From an uncultured Candidatus Saccharibacteria bacterium (lineage in GTDB: Bacteria; Patescibacteriota; Saccharimonadia; Saccharimonadales; Saccharimonadaceae), in the NCBI GenBank assembly GCA_949101405.1, contig CARYFM010000008.1, forward strand, positions 1-36,176: 36,176 nucleotides of DNA. Direction: 5' to 3'. Below the pieces are notes generated by a model. It worked only from the letters and a program-made list of their open reading frames with translations. It did not search any database and was not told where the DNA came from. Within the stretch, counting starts at the first letter, position 1. Every line of letters starts with the position of its first letter. The position numbers and the translations under genes are program-made. Shown piece after piece: positions 8,689-18,037 of this stretch.

Positions 8689-9870
8689 ATGAAAATCCAC
8701 AGCATCTATATCGGCGGATGGTTCCAGCGCACCATGCTTCAATTATCAGAAGTTTACGACTTTCTGCGTAATGGTGAATCGCAACTTAAGCTCAACAAGA
8801 AAAAATTAGCCGAGCTACGTAAAAATCTCGACATGGGTAGCGTAGAATATGGCGTAGCGGGCGAAGAATTTGTCATGTTTACTACTTCCGAACGTTTGCG
8901 CATTCGGATCTTTGAAGATGGTTTAATCACCATTGGTAGCGATAATGTTAGTGAAGAAACATTGTTCGCCGATGTGGAGCATCTCAAAGATTATTATGAA
9001 ACTAAGCTGTCGCCGGCCATTAACTACATTTTCAGTCTAGGCGCGCCAGTACCCAAAGAACTCGCACATATCGAAAATATTTATCCATATTTTGTAGTCT
9101 GCGATAATGCCACGCGCGAAGATATCGCAGAGTTATTATCCAAGACCGAACGTCAAAAATATTTCGAATTTGACAACAAAAGTTACAGCGTTTTACGCGG
9201 TGATAAATACTACTTTATTAATAATAAAAAGACTTCCCAGCCCAAAATTGAGCGCTATATCGAGGAACAAATTTTTATCCGCGAGTTTAAAGGTCAATTG
9301 CACCGTTATCTAAATCTCCACCGTATTATTTGGGAAAAAATTGACCAGGTTAAAGACCGAGCTAAAGTTAAGGGCAGTGACGTGATTAAGTTTTCTACTA
9401 AACTGGAGTCGTATCGTAAAACTGTTACATTAATTGATGGCCGTATCCGGCAAATGTCAACTTATATTTCCACTCGTGAACGTATCGCTAAACAAGACAA
9501 GGAATTGGAAGAATTTTTAGCAATTTCTGGTTTTCGCTACGAGACTTTGCGTAACACCTTAGAATACATTAAAGATCTCTGGGATATGACCAAAAACTAT
9601 GTCAATTCTGCGCAAAAGCTGTTTGATGGCATCAAACAAGACGTCACGTCCAGCTCTATCAACAGCTTAACTATCGTGACGTCGATGTCTGCCGGCGCTG
9701 CCATTCTTGATTTATTTACTGAGTCCGAGCCCAGCTTTACTAGCTTCGGCTTTGTTTATTTCTTTATTCTGGCTCTTGTAGGCTGGATTGCCACCAAGCT
9801 ACTCAGCAAGGTCGCCGAAAAACGTAAGTACGAAATTTCAGACGTCGATATTGACACGAATATTAAGTGA
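8689..9870 (+). CDS. helical membrane protein of unknown function
   Basis: 393 aa, not recognised. The N-terminal 180 residues are mixed alpha/beta. Residues about 190-310 are strongly helical and charged, likely coiled coil. Two hydrophobic segments lie near the C-terminus (LTIVTSMSAGAAILDLF and FGFVYFFILALVGWIA), followed by a basic then acidic tail. The layout resembles a membrane-anchored sensor or scaffold facing the cytoplasm. GGGAGG stands before the ATG. The next gene starts 20 nt after the stop. Confidence 0.6.
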   Translation: MKIHSIYIGGWFQRTMLQLSEVYDFLRNGESQLKLNKKKLAELRKNLDMGSVEYGVAGEEFVMFTTSERLRIRIFEDGLITIGSDNVSEETLFADVEHLKDYYETKLSPAINYIFSLGAPVPKELAHIENIYPYFVVCDNATREDIAELLSKTERQKYFEFDNKSYSVLRGDKYYFINNKKTSQPKIERYIEEQIFIREFKGQLHRYLNLHRIIWEKIDQVKDRAKVKGSDVIKFSTKLESYRKTVTLIDGRIRQMSTYISTRERIAKQDKELEEFLAISGFRYETLRNTLEYIKDLWDMTKNYVNSAQKLFDGIKQDVTSSSINSLTIVTSMSAGAAILDLFTESEPSFTSFGFVYFFILALVGWIATKLLSKVAEKRKYEISDVDIDTNIK

Positions 9871-9890
9871 TTATTAAAAGGAAAGGGAAT

Positions 9891-11165
9891 ATGAAAAAAA
9901 TTTTTATTGGCTTAATCTGTGGAGCGGCTGCTCTTGCTATGCTAAACGCTCCAGTTTCGGCGCTTAGCTTGGCGCCTTGTCCAGATGACGAAAACAAAGC
10001 TGCCTGTGAAAAACGCAGTGCTGAACTGCTTGAATGTTGGGATAATGGTATATCCTTAAATTCTTGCCCGTCTAGCTCAGATCAGAAAACCGAAATCGGT
10101 CCTACCTTTACTACCACACTCGACGATAGCGAACACTCCGTTACTTTCAAAATGGGCCATGGTTTAATTCTGGCCGGTAATAACTTATCCAGCGCAGTTG
10201 ATAACAAAGCCGGATTGATGCTAGTAGCTGGCAATAATCTTTCTCTGCGTACTAAGGCAGAGTACGGCTTCTTATTGGGCAATACGATTAACTTTGCCGG
10301 TGAAACTGGTCGCGACCTCTACATTTTTGGTAACTCTGTGGTGTTGACCGAAGACTCCAAACCTGGTCGCGATGTCTTTGCTTTTGTTAATACTCTCACG
10401 GTTGATACTGATATCCCTGGTGACCTTGCTGTAGCAGTAGATACCTTAGTTCTAAATGATGTCAAAATCGCTGGAAATCTTGAAATCAATGCTGCTCATG
10501 TAGAATTCCATGGTAAAGTTGAAATCGCTGGCGCGTTGATTTATAATGATTCTGCTGTTGTCACTGGTCTTGACCAGACAACTTATGGTAGTGTTGAGGC
10601 TTACCATATTGATAAACCCGATCCAGCAGCTTTGATGGTAGCTCGCGTTTATGGCAAAATTATGAGTATTGCCGGAATTTTCCTTGTCATGGCATTGATT
10701 TGTGCTTTCTACCCACGCTTGCATGATAAATTAGAGGCTGAATCAACGGTTGGGCGGTTTGGTAGCAATTTAGCGCTTGGCTTAGGTATCTTAATTGCTG
10801 TTCCAATTGTAGCCCTATTCGCTTTCTTCACTCTTATTGCTGCACCACTTGGCATTATTGCTATTCTAATCTACTTGATCGCAATTTATCTTGCCCAAGG
10901 CTTTGCTGGTGCTTGGCTAGGGCATGTGCTGATAGAAAAGCTTTTCAAAGCCAAGGGAAATATCTTTGTTGAAATTCTCGTCGGTGTCACTGTTCTTGGA
11001 CTATTGTCGCTGGTGCCGTACTTGGGCATTGCCACTACTTTCCTTAGCTTGCTACTGGGTCTTGGCGTGATCTTTAGCTGTATCAAGCCTACCAAAAAGC
11101 ACCCAGAAGCGGATTCATCTCAAGATTCAAGAGTAATTGCCGCAGAAGCAGAAACTGAGGAATAG
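9891..11165 (+). CDS. secreted beta-solenoid protein with C-terminal membrane domain
   Basis: 424 aa. A signal peptide covers about residues 1-28 (MKKIFIGLICGAAALAMLNA, cleavage near VSALS). A short Cys-containing segment follows, then about 160 residues of repeating hydrophobic/glycine strands (LMLVAGNNLSL, FLLGNTINFAG, LYIFGNSVVLT) reminiscent of bactofilin-like beta-solenoids. Four or more membrane helices fill residues about 255-410. The solenoid is probably displayed outside the membrane. The start at 9891 is chosen because AAAGGAAAGG lies just upstream and a signal peptide begins exactly there. It is likely co-transcribed with the uracil-DNA glycosylase gene 3 nt downstream. Confidence 0.65.
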   Translation: MKKIFIGLICGAAALAMLNAPVSALSLAPCPDDENKAACEKRSAELLECWDNGISLNSCPSSSDQKTEIGPTFTTTLDDSEHSVTFKMGHGLILAGNNLSSAVDNKAGLMLVAGNNLSLRTKAEYGFLLGNTINFAGETGRDLYIFGNSVVLTEDSKPGRDVFAFVNTLTVDTDIPGDLAVAVDTLVLNDVKIAGNLEINAAHVEFHGKVEIAGALIYNDSAVVTGLDQTTYGSVEAYHIDKPDPAALMVARVYGKIMSIAGIFLVMALICAFYPRLHDKLEAESTVGRFGSNLALGLGILIAVPIVALFAFFTLIAAPLGIIAILIYLIAIYLAQGFAGAWLGHVLIEKLFKAKGNIFVEILVGVTVLGLLSLVPYLGIATTFLSLLLGLGVIFSCIKPTKKHPEADSSQDSRVIAAEAETEE

Positions 11166-11168
11166 AAC

Positions 11169-11816
11169 ATGCACGAAAGCTGGAAACCTTTTCTCGAAGC
11201 CGAATTCGCCAAGCCATACTTTGTCGAACTTAGTAATTTCCTACACTCGGCTTATGAGACTAAAAAGGTTTTTCCAGCTAAACCACAGGTTTTTAGGGCT
11301 TTCACGACTGACCTCGACCAAGTTAAAGTAGTTATTCTAGGGCAAGACCCATATCATACTCCAGGAGTTGCTCATGGTCTGGCTTTCTCCGTGCCAAGTT
11401 CTCAGCCAATTCCGCCATCATTAGTCAATATCTACAAAGAAATTGATGCTGAGTATGGGAAGCATGCTAACGCTACGGGCAATTTATCTGCCTGGCAGGA
11501 GCAGGGAGTTTTGCTCCTCAATAATGTGTTGACGGTCGAGGCTCATAAAGCCGGTTCGCATCGAGGCAAGGGTTGGGAAATTTTTACTGAAGCCACTGTG
11601 CGCCATCTTAATGAAAAGTGCGAACATCTAGTTTTTATCCTTTGGGGGCGTGATGCTCGCAGCAAAAAACCATTGATCGATACATCAAAGCACTTAGTTT
11701 TGGAGTCAGCCCATCCGTCGCCACTTTCAGCTCATAATGGTTTCTTTGGCAACGGACACTTCCGCAAAGCTAATGAGTTTCTTTTAGCTAACGGAATGTC
11801 CGAGATTGTCTGGTAA
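11169..11816 (+). CDS. ung: uracil-DNA glycosylase, family 1
   Basis: 215 aa, the family length. It removes uracil from DNA after cytosine deamination or dUMP incorporation. The water-activating motif VVILGQDPYHTPGVAHGLAF (catalytic Asp in GQDPYH, about residue 61) and the minor-groove loop HPSPLSAHNGFF are both intact, as is the uracil-pocket LLLNNVLTV. The ATG at 11169 follows the previous stop by 3 nt. A terminator-like hairpin follows the gene. Confidence 0.95.
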   Translation: MHESWKPFLEAEFAKPYFVELSNFLHSAYETKKVFPAKPQVFRAFTTDLDQVKVVILGQDPYHTPGVAHGLAFSVPSSQPIPPSLVNIYKEIDAEYGKHANATGNLSAWQEQGVLLLNNVLTVEAHKAGSHRGKGWEIFTEATVRHLNEKCEHLVFILWGRDARSKKPLIDTSKHLVLESAHPSPLSAHNGFFGNGHFRKANEFLLANGMSEIVW

Positions 11817-11861
11817 ATCATTGTAAAAACTACAACATTTATCGTGATTATGCTAGAATAT

Positions 11862-11895
11862 ATATTGCCCATGCTTGCCACGGGCAATATTTTGT
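11862..11895 (+). terminator. terminator after ung
   Basis: ATATTGCCC / GGGCAATAT 9-bp stem with an 11-nt loop, followed by TTTTGTG. Confidence 0.65.
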
Positions 11896-11937
11896 GCTGA
11901 AATTTTCACAAAATCCCCAAATTTAACATGCTTGTGC

Positions 11938-11967
11938 TTGTAAAATTCAAAAAATTTTTGTTATACT
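11938..11967 (+). promoter_or_regulatory. promoter of the cutinase-type gene
   Basis: TTGTAA at 11938-11943 and TATACT at 11962-11967, 18-bp spacer. The ATG is at 12007 behind TTGGAG. Confidence 0.5.
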
Positions 11968-12006
11968 CGCGCCAATACTAAAATTATCATCAAGAATTGG
12001 AGAAAA

Positions 12007-14121
12007 ATGCGAAAATTTTGGCTTATTTTATCAAGTATAGTTATGGTCATTAGCAGTTGTACGCTTATCACTTATGCACATCAAGCCTCGGCTCTAGGTT
12101 GTAATGATGTTCAGTTCATCTTTGCGCGCGGCTCAGGTGAACCACTAAAAGGCGCTAGTGCTATGGCTTGGGAAGAAGCCTTGCGCGCTCGACTCACAAA
12201 TACTACACTCACTTATAATTTTTATGAACTTGGCACTGAAACTCACGGTGGTGCTAAGTACCCTGCCACAGCAGTCAGCGGATCTCTGGGCGGCATTGGT
12301 ACACTTATTGGCGCCTATATTAGTGCTGGTAGTGGGTTTAGTTTTGGTGAATCTGTAGCAGCGGGTCAAAAGGAGTTAAAAACCTACATCAACTCGGTAT
12401 CGACAATATGCCCACAAACCCAATTCGTTTTAGGCGGTTATTCTCAAGGTGCCATGCTTATCACTGGTATATTAGATGAATTGCCGGTCGATAAAATAGT
12501 TTATATTGCTACTTTCGGTGATCCTAAGCTTTATCTTCCAGAAGGTAAAGGCAATCATCCTGCTGCCTGCCAAGGCCGCGACCTGTCCAACTATCGCGCC
12601 CATGTGCCCGATTGTCATGCTTATGAGGGAATTTTAGGTAGTTATCGTCCTTATCAACCTGCATCATTTCACGGCAAACTTGGCACTTGGTGTAATGACA
12701 AAGATATTATGTGTAGCTCAGGCATGGACATCGCTGACCATAGTGCCTATGTTGGCTCAGGGTTATATCGCAATGCCGCGGTCAAAATCTTGCAAAAACT
12801 GCGGACAAAGTTTCCAGTACACTTTCCCTCGCAAGACACCTCAAATGATGTTAGTTCCCCGCATGACTTAATTATTTTCTGGGATGGTCGCCTAGATGGT
12901 TTACAACTAGAACTTTACAAAATGGCTGCTCAACGCTTAGTTAACCAAACCTATGCCCTGGGTGGGCGAGTCGCCTTTTATCTCTTTGGCTATAGTTGGA
13001 TTTCTTATGCCCCCTGTAATTTAGCCTGTTCTCCGCGGCAAATCCAAAAATATCTCGACAACCGCACTCACGCAATTGTAAATTCTAGCACGCCCGAAAC
13101 TGTCTTACTCTGGGAAATGAAAAAGGCTATGCTCGCCGAACAATGGCAGATTGGCGCCACCAAAACCATCGTCGTCTTTTCGCAAAGTCCAATTGATTAT
13201 CTCGACAAATCTAAATATTCTTCACCTAGCGCCGCTGAAATCGCGGAACTTAGTCTCAAAATTGATCCAGTTAATATCTATACGGTCTCATCGGATGTTA
13301 CTCCTAGCAGTCAATGGTTGCCTAATGCCACTAGTGGCAAAGCTTATTCTGATAGTCAGATTGACGAGGCAATTTTAGCTATTACGGAGCGTCCAGTAGC
13401 TCATTTGGCACTCAGTGAATATCTTGGACAGGTTGGCGATGAAATCGTCTTTGACGCTAGTGATCCCGATACATCGTTACCCTTCAAAAACAACTTACGT
13501 TACGACTGGGATTTGGACGCTGATGGTATTTTTGAATTTCAAGATGCCCCAGCTATTATGCGCCAAACCTATTCTCGTCCCATAGATGGCTATATTCAAG
13601 TCCGATTAACCGACTCCAGTGGCTATGTTAATACTATGTCTGCACACTTACTTGTCGCAGAACATTCTATCAAACTACCGACAATCGAAATTAATAGTAT
13701 TAAATCTTTGGAAAATAACCGTTATCAGGTTTATTTCACTACAACTGCTCCCAAGGTGCTGGTTATTTTAGATGACGCAATTTTGGGTTATATAGAAACT
13801 AATAGTACAAATAACTTAATTATCCAAGATGTATCTGGACATCACATCTTACGCCTTATCCCATACGATATTTCTAGCCGTGGTGAAGCCGTCATGGTTG
13901 AAATCGGATCTACGGAATCTATGCCGGATACGCCTGCTCCTAGCCCCGTAGACCCTGCGCCTGTTATTCCTGATATCCAACCTACCCCGCAAGAACCGAG
14001 CAACACCATGCCAGATCTCCCCAATCATCAACCAATCATATCACAACTCAAAAAACCAACAGCGCCCAACCGTTTTATCCCTAAAGCACCCAATACTGGT
14101 GCACTACCGCGCGGTATGTGA
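12007..14121 (+). CDS. secreted cutinase-type serine esterase with PKD-like domain
   Basis: 704 aa. After an N-terminal signal peptide (about 1-32) comes a cutinase-like alpha/beta hydrolase domain (about 35-260). It has the FIFARGSGEP start, the nucleophile elbow LGGYSQGAML (Ser about 145), a D-x-x-C (DIMC) and a His in DIADHSAYVG that complete a Ser-Asp-His triad. Residues about 290-460 are an unassigned alpha/beta region. Residues about 465-550 look like a PKD fold (YDWDLDADGIFEF). The last 65 residues are Pro-rich and end in APNTGALPRGM. The PNTG resembles a sortase sorting motif but lacks the usual membrane helix after it. Family knowledge suggests ester or cutin-like lipid hydrolysis, plausibly acting on a host envelope. 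Confidence 0.8.
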   Translation: MRKFWLILSSIVMVISSCTLITYAHQASALGCNDVQFIFARGSGEPLKGASAMAWEEALRARLTNTTLTYNFYELGTETHGGAKYPATAVSGSLGGIGTLIGAYISAGSGFSFGESVAAGQKELKTYINSVSTICPQTQFVLGGYSQGAMLITGILDELPVDKIVYIATFGDPKLYLPEGKGNHPAACQGRDLSNYRAHVPDCHAYEGILGSYRPYQPASFHGKLGTWCNDKDIMCSSGMDIADHSAYVGSGLYRNAAVKILQKLRTKFPVHFPSQDTSNDVSSPHDLIIFWDGRLDGLQLELYKMAAQRLVNQTYALGGRVAFYLFGYSWISYAPCNLACSPRQIQKYLDNRTHAIVNSSTPETVLLWEMKKAMLAEQWQIGATKTIVVFSQSPIDYLDKSKYSSPSAAEIAELSLKIDPVNIYTVSSDVTPSSQWLPNATSGKAYSDSQIDEAILAITERPVAHLALSEYLGQVGDEIVFDASDPDTSLPFKNNLRYDWDLDADGIFEFQDAPAIMRQTYSRPIDGYIQVRLTDSSGYVNTMSAHLLVAEHSIKLPTIEINSIKSLENNRYQVYFTTTAPKVLVILDDAILGYIETNSTNNLIIQDVSGHHILRLIPYDISSRGEAVMVEIGSTESMPDTPAPSPVDPAPVIPDIQPTPQEPSNTMPDLPNHQPIISQLKKPTAPNRFIPKAPNTGALPRGM

Positions 14122-14295
14122 GCTTAGATGCCAGTGGTCACCATATTCACATTTATACACGTCTAGTCTTGGCGCCCCATAATCATGCTCTGCTACCAAA
14201 GCAGCCGCCTCGGCCTCTTCTCTAGTAGTATAACTAACTTTCTGCTGGTCGCCTACCCAGCATTTTGGTGGAGTAATAGAAGAAAAAGTCCTCAT
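14104..14295 (-). CDS. small Cys/His protein, leaderless
   Basis: 63 aa, family not recognised. It contains Cys and His residues spaced like a small zinc-binding unit (PPKCW near the start, then YKCEYGDHWHLSSH at the end). The middle is an Ala/Glu-rich helix. The upstream ATG at 14322 falls inside the promoter, so I place the start at 14295. That ATG lies 6 nt after a TATAAT and is therefore leaderless. The 3' end overlaps the cutinase gene by 18 nt in the convergent orientation. Confidence 0.6.
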   Translation of the reverse strand: MRTFSSITPPKCWVGDQQKVSYTTREEAEAAALVAEHDYGAPRLDVYKCEYGDHWHLSSHTAR

Positions 14296-14301
14296 CTCTC
14301 T

Positions 14302-14330
14302 ATTATAGCACACATTGTTCAAAAAGTCAA
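14302..14330 (-). promoter_or_regulatory. strong promoter of the small Cys/His gene
   Basis: On the minus strand, TTGACT (14330-14325) and TATAAT (14307-14302) with a 17-bp spacer and the TGTGC extension seen at several promoters in the window. Confidence 0.8.
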
Positions 14331-14389
14331 TGCTTTTATCGCTTTTTAGCTTGTGCTATACTAATCATAAGTGTTAATTAGGTGGGAGA

Positions 14390-15979
14390 GTGAGTAAGCT
14401 TGCTAAATATCTGAATCGGCATATTGTTGGCAATGTTTTTGAACAGCCGTCAATTTTGCAAGCTTATACTTCCGATCGCTCGGTTTTGCAATATACCCCG
14501 CGCTTTTTGGCTCTACCAGAAACCTCTGATGATGTACGTCGTCTGGTGCGCTTTGCCAATCAGTTAGCTATGCGCGATTTTCGCCTGCCGATTACAGTGC
14601 GAGGTACTGGTTTGGATAAAACTGGTGCTGCCGTTGGCGACGGCATGTTAATTTCCATGGAGCGTCTCAGTCATATTGAGGAAATTGATGTACGTGGGCG
14701 CCTAGTGCGGGTACAGCCAGGCATTACGCTTGGTTGTCTCAATACCGCCTTAGGCTTACACGGTCTCACTTTGCCAATTGAGGCTAATCCTAAAGTTACT
14801 ATTGGCGGTCTTATTGCAAACTGTCTGAACGATGATTTGTCTAATCACTACGGTGGAATTTTCCATTATGTTGAACAAGCCGAGGTGGTGCTCTCAAGTG
14901 GAGATATTGTACAGATGCATCCATATACTACGCGTGCAATTGATGCCAAAATGCAAACTACTTCGGCCGAAGGCACTCTATATCGTCGCATTGAACAATT
15001 GCTTGACCAACACGGCGATACGGTAGCGGAGCGCAGCATGCGTCCATTCGATACCGCTGGCTATGCTAATGTTACGCGAGTACGCCAAGGTCATACGACC
15101 AATCTTTTGCCTTTAATGTTCGCCTCACAGGGAACATTAGGAATTGTGACAGATGTGATTTTGCGTGTAAATCTTTCTGCGCCCGATCATCGCACTATGG
15201 TGGCGGTACTGCGTGATATTAAAACTCTACTTCGAGCCTTAGATTTTATCAAAGATTTAGAGCCCAGTTTAGCGCGCATCTACGACATGCGTATCATTGA
15301 TGTGGCTACTACGCAAGGCAACCGTCCTGGATTACTTGAGCAGAGCCCTGATGATGGTTGGTTGCTTGAAGTGACATTTGATTTCCGTAAGGGAAAGACC
15401 GAACGGAAACTACAGCAATGTTTGGGGGTTTTGCCTCCAGGCACTTTTGCCGTTACGGAGACCACTGAAAATTCAGTTGACTTTCGCGAATTTCGTAATG
15501 CTGTGCTTAGTTTTCTAAACGCTCCTAGTAACGGTGAGCGCATTGCGGCGCTGGACGACGTCTATATCCCCAGTTACCAGCTAGCAGACTTCGTGCAGGA
15601 TTTGCAACTACTAGAAGAAACTTTAGGGATTCAATTGCCACTATTTGGCTCTTTTGCTACATCTAATTATTCAGTACGCCCCACGATTGATTGTACGTCC
15701 TTGGCTGGTAGGCAACTATTGATGAGTTTTTTGCGCCAGTATTCACGTATTGTCGTTAAGCACGAGGGCTCACTCACCGGAGGCAGCCCAGAGGGGCGAG
15801 TCAAACTTCTGCCCAGCAGCCAACCTTTGCCCGAGACTGAGCTCGAACTTTATCGAGCCATTAAGCAAACCTTTGATCCATATAATATCCTTAACCCTGG
15901 CGTGAAACTCGACATAAATACCAAAGATGTTTTGCGTCACCTGCGGACTACTGCCCGGACAGGACTGATTACGCCATAG
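14390..15979 (+). CDS. FAD-linked oxidase (FAD-binding PCMH type, GlcD-like)
   Basis: 529 aa. The N-terminal half is a PCMH-type FAD-binding domain. It has TVRGTGLDKTGAAVGDG in the dinucleotide-contacting loop, VRVQPGITLG, and NPKVTIGGLIANCL where FAD oxidases have the GG-x-x-A-N motif. The C-terminal half fits an FAD-oxidase C domain ending in FDPYNILNPGVK, a hallmark of GlcD/D-lactate dehydrogenase-like proteins. The substrate is probably a 2-hydroxy acid, not determinable here. The start is GTG behind GGTGGGAG. A TATACT at 14357-14362 is the likely -10. Confidence 0.85.
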   Translation: MSKLAKYLNRHIVGNVFEQPSILQAYTSDRSVLQYTPRFLALPETSDDVRRLVRFANQLAMRDFRLPITVRGTGLDKTGAAVGDGMLISMERLSHIEEIDVRGRLVRVQPGITLGCLNTALGLHGLTLPIEANPKVTIGGLIANCLNDDLSNHYGGIFHYVEQAEVVLSSGDIVQMHPYTTRAIDAKMQTTSAEGTLYRRIEQLLDQHGDTVAERSMRPFDTAGYANVTRVRQGHTTNLLPLMFASQGTLGIVTDVILRVNLSAPDHRTMVAVLRDIKTLLRALDFIKDLEPSLARIYDMRIIDVATTQGNRPGLLEQSPDDGWLLEVTFDFRKGKTERKLQQCLGVLPPGTFAVTETTENSVDFREFRNAVLSFLNAPSNGERIAALDDVYIPSYQLADFVQDLQLLEETLGIQLPLFGSFATSNYSVRPTIDCTSLAGRQLLMSFLRQYSRIVVKHEGSLTGGSPEGRVKLLPSSQPLPETELELYRAIKQTFDPYNILNPGVKLDINTKDVLRHLRTTARTGLITP

Positions 15980-15999
15980 CGTATCTCTGTCAGATGTGC

Positions 16000-16005
16000 T
16001 ATAAT
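16000..16005 (+). promoter_or_regulatory. -10 box of tig, leaderless
   Basis: TATAAT in ATGTGCTATAAT ends 7 nt before the tig ATG, and there is no SD. Confidence 0.65.
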
Positions 16006-16012
16006 CATCGGT

Positions 16013-17356
16013 ATGAAGACTACAACAAAGAACTTATCTGATACCAAAGTTGAGGTCAAGGTTATTCTTGATAGTGCCGACCTCAAAACTGCTCGTGAAA
16101 AAGCCCTCGTAAATTTAGCCAAGGATGTTAAATTGCAAGGTTTTCGCAAAGGCAAGGCTCCGGCTTCAATGATCGAAAAAAGCCTTTCACCGAATGACAT
16201 TGCCAGCGAAACGATTGATGTTGCTGTGCGCACAACTATGCCGGCTGCCTTTGATCAGGCGAAATTAGCGCCAATTGCTATCGAAAAAGTTAACGTTACT
16301 AAATACGTCCCAGAAGAAAGCGCAGAGTACACAGCTCAGGCTGACATTTTGCCTGACGTCAAACTTGGAGATTACAAGAAGCTCAAAGTCAAATTAGAAA
16401 AAACTGAGGCTTCTGTCGCGGATGTGCAGGAAATCGTTGATAATATCATTGATGCTTATGCTGAGAAAAAGGTCACCAAAAAAGCCGCCGCAAACGGAGA
16501 CGAAGTTATTATTGACTTTGTGGGTAAAAAAGATGGTGTGGAATTTGCTGGTGGCAGCGCCAAGGACCATCATCTGGTGCTGGGCTCAGGCCAATTTATT
16601 CCTGGGTTTGAAGATGGAATTGTTGGGCACGCCGCGGGTGACAAATTTGACCTAGAAGTAACTTTCCCTAAGGATTACCCGGAAAAAACTCTGGCTGGGC
16701 AAAAAGCGATCTTTGAAACTTTAGTTAAACAAGTTAACGAAGTCGTTAAGCCAAAAGAAGATGATGAATTGGCAAAGAAATGTGGCAATTTCAAAAACAT
16801 GGATGAACTTCGTGCCGATATTAAGAAGAATCTTGAGGCTCAAAACGAGCACCGCGTCTCAGAAAAATACCGAGATGATTTAGTGAATGAACTAGTAAAA
16901 GTTTCCAAAGTTTCGGCTCCAGAGATTTTGATTAATGATCAGTTGCGTTTTATCAAAGACGATTTGAATCGTAATGCCGCCACTCATGGGATGACTTTTG
17001 AGCAATATCTTGAGCGCACCGGTCAGACCGCTGAAGATTGGGAAAAGCAGGCTCATGAATTAGCCGAAGCTCGAGTTAAAGCTTCGCTAGTCTTGCAAAT
17101 TTTGGCTCGTGAAGAAAAAATTATGGCTAGCGATGAAGAAGTCGAAGCAAAGATTTCCGAGCTGAAGGACGTTTATCAAAAATCCAAAGAAGCTTTGGCT
17201 AATCTCAAAAAGCCAGAAGTGCGCCAAGACATCAAGAATCGTATGATTATTGATAAAACTATGGATTTCTTGGTTGCTGCTAACCAGCCAAAAACTACTA
17301 CCGCCAAAGCAAAGCCTACCACAAAAACCGAGAAAAAAACCGCTAATAAGAAATAA
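16013..17356 (+). CDS. tig: trigger factor, ribosome-associated chaperone
   Basis: 447 aa. The N-terminal ribosome-docking domain carries the signature LQGFRKGKAP (about residues 40-50). The FKBP-type peptidyl-prolyl isomerase domain (about 155-245) contains GDEVIIDFVGKKDGVEF and LVLGSGQFIPGFEDGI. The helical substrate cradle follows, and the protein ends in a Lys/Thr-rich tail (TTAKAKPTTKTEKKTANKK) beyond the usual end. It acts on nascent chains at the ribosome exit. The start is the ATG placed 7 nt after the -10 box. Confidence 0.95.
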   Translation: MKTTTKNLSDTKVEVKVILDSADLKTAREKALVNLAKDVKLQGFRKGKAPASMIEKSLSPNDIASETIDVAVRTTMPAAFDQAKLAPIAIEKVNVTKYVPEESAEYTAQADILPDVKLGDYKKLKVKLEKTEASVADVQEIVDNIIDAYAEKKVTKKAAANGDEVIIDFVGKKDGVEFAGGSAKDHHLVLGSGQFIPGFEDGIVGHAAGDKFDLEVTFPKDYPEKTLAGQKAIFETLVKQVNEVVKPKEDDELAKKCGNFKNMDELRADIKKNLEAQNEHRVSEKYRDDLVNELVKVSKVSAPEILINDQLRFIKDDLNRNAATHGMTFEQYLERTGQTAEDWEKQAHELAEARVKASLVLQILAREEKIMASDEEVEAKISELKDVYQKSKEALANLKKPEVRQDIKNRMIIDKTMDFLVAANQPKTTTAKAKPTTKTEKKTANKK

Positions 17357-17379
17357 TATCTTTAGCCTAAAATGCAAAT

Positions 17380-17407
17380 TGCCGGGGTCTCGTTCGAGAC
17401 CCCGGCA
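17380..17407. terminator. hairpin between tig and the convergent orphan
   Basis: Perfect 13-bp GC-rich stem (TGCCGGGGTCTCG and its complement) with a 2-nt loop. It sits between two converging genes, so it probably ends transcription from both sides although T-runs are weak. Confidence 0.6.
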
Positions 17408-17425
17408 TAGTACTATGCCTAATAT

Positions 17426-17926
17426 TCAGTTGTTCGGTAAGTTGCAATACTCTAAAAAACTTATTGTTCGCTTATGGTACGTTTGCCGATAAGTCAGATA
17501 ATGCCTTAAAATAATTAATGCAGCGATACCGCCATATAAGATATAGATAAAAATAAGCATCAACAAAACATCTGCTGCAGACATTCCCGCAGTTAGTAAA
17601 GAGCTTCCTGCTACACAGCCATACAAAACAAGTCCATGTTTAAGTTTCTCTCGCGGCATTACTCTGTCATTGTGTAATTGTGCAGTGCTGTTCAGCCAAC
17701 GCGCGAAGTCAAACCACCACATCTTTCCAGCCCACCAAACCACCAATGTCGATAGCCAGATTACGGCAAACAAACCACAAGTCAATGTGTTCCAGCCAAA
17801 AGGTATTGCACGAAACGATGTAATAATGGATGTAGCTAATGAACATGACGCCATAGAAGCCATACAGAACGATACTATCACGACATGAGCAACTGGAAAG
17901 CGATAGTTGGTGTCTTTTTTGGACAT
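17426..17926 (-). CDS. orphan four-helix membrane protein
   Basis: 166 aa, not recognised. About four membrane helices are visible: AHVVIVSFCMASMASC, LTCGLFAVIWLSTLVVWW, LVLYGCVAGSSLLTAG and LLMLIFIYILYGGIAALI. I chose the start at 17926 because AGGGGG lies 9 nt upstream. The ATG at 17935 abuts the SD and is too close. It has a strong promoter and a 60-nt leader with a GCGCAC / GTGCGC stem (17948-17953 with 17971-17976). Silent cassette 1 begins 20 bp upstream of the -35 box in the same orientation. Confidence 0.6.
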   Translation of the reverse strand: MSKKDTNYRFPVAHVVIVSFCMASMASCSLATSIITSFRAIPFGWNTLTCGLFAVIWLSTLVVWWAGKMWWFDFARWLNSTAQLHNDRVMPREKLKHGLVLYGCVAGSSLLTAGMSAADVLLMLIFIYILYGGIAALIILRHYLTYRQTYHKRTISFLEYCNLPNN

Positions 17927-17989
17927 TTTTATCATCCCCCTTCCGAAGCGCACCAGGCATAGTTAAAAAAGTGCGCCCCCAATACCCTA

Positions 17990-18018
17990 ATTATAGCACA
18001 GATAATGAAAAAAGTCAA
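17990..18018 (-). promoter_or_regulatory. strong promoter of the 17.4-17.9 kb orphan
   Basis: Minus-strand TTGACT (18018-18013), 17-bp spacer, TATAAT (17995-17990), with TGTGC before the -10. Confidence 0.85.
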
Positions 18019-18037
18019 TGCATGATCTCCTCTCCCC

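Noticed and set aside
13842..14031. Two 60-aa minus-strand frames inside the cutinase tail
   Set aside because: Low-complexity mirror frames of the Pro-rich tail without start signals.
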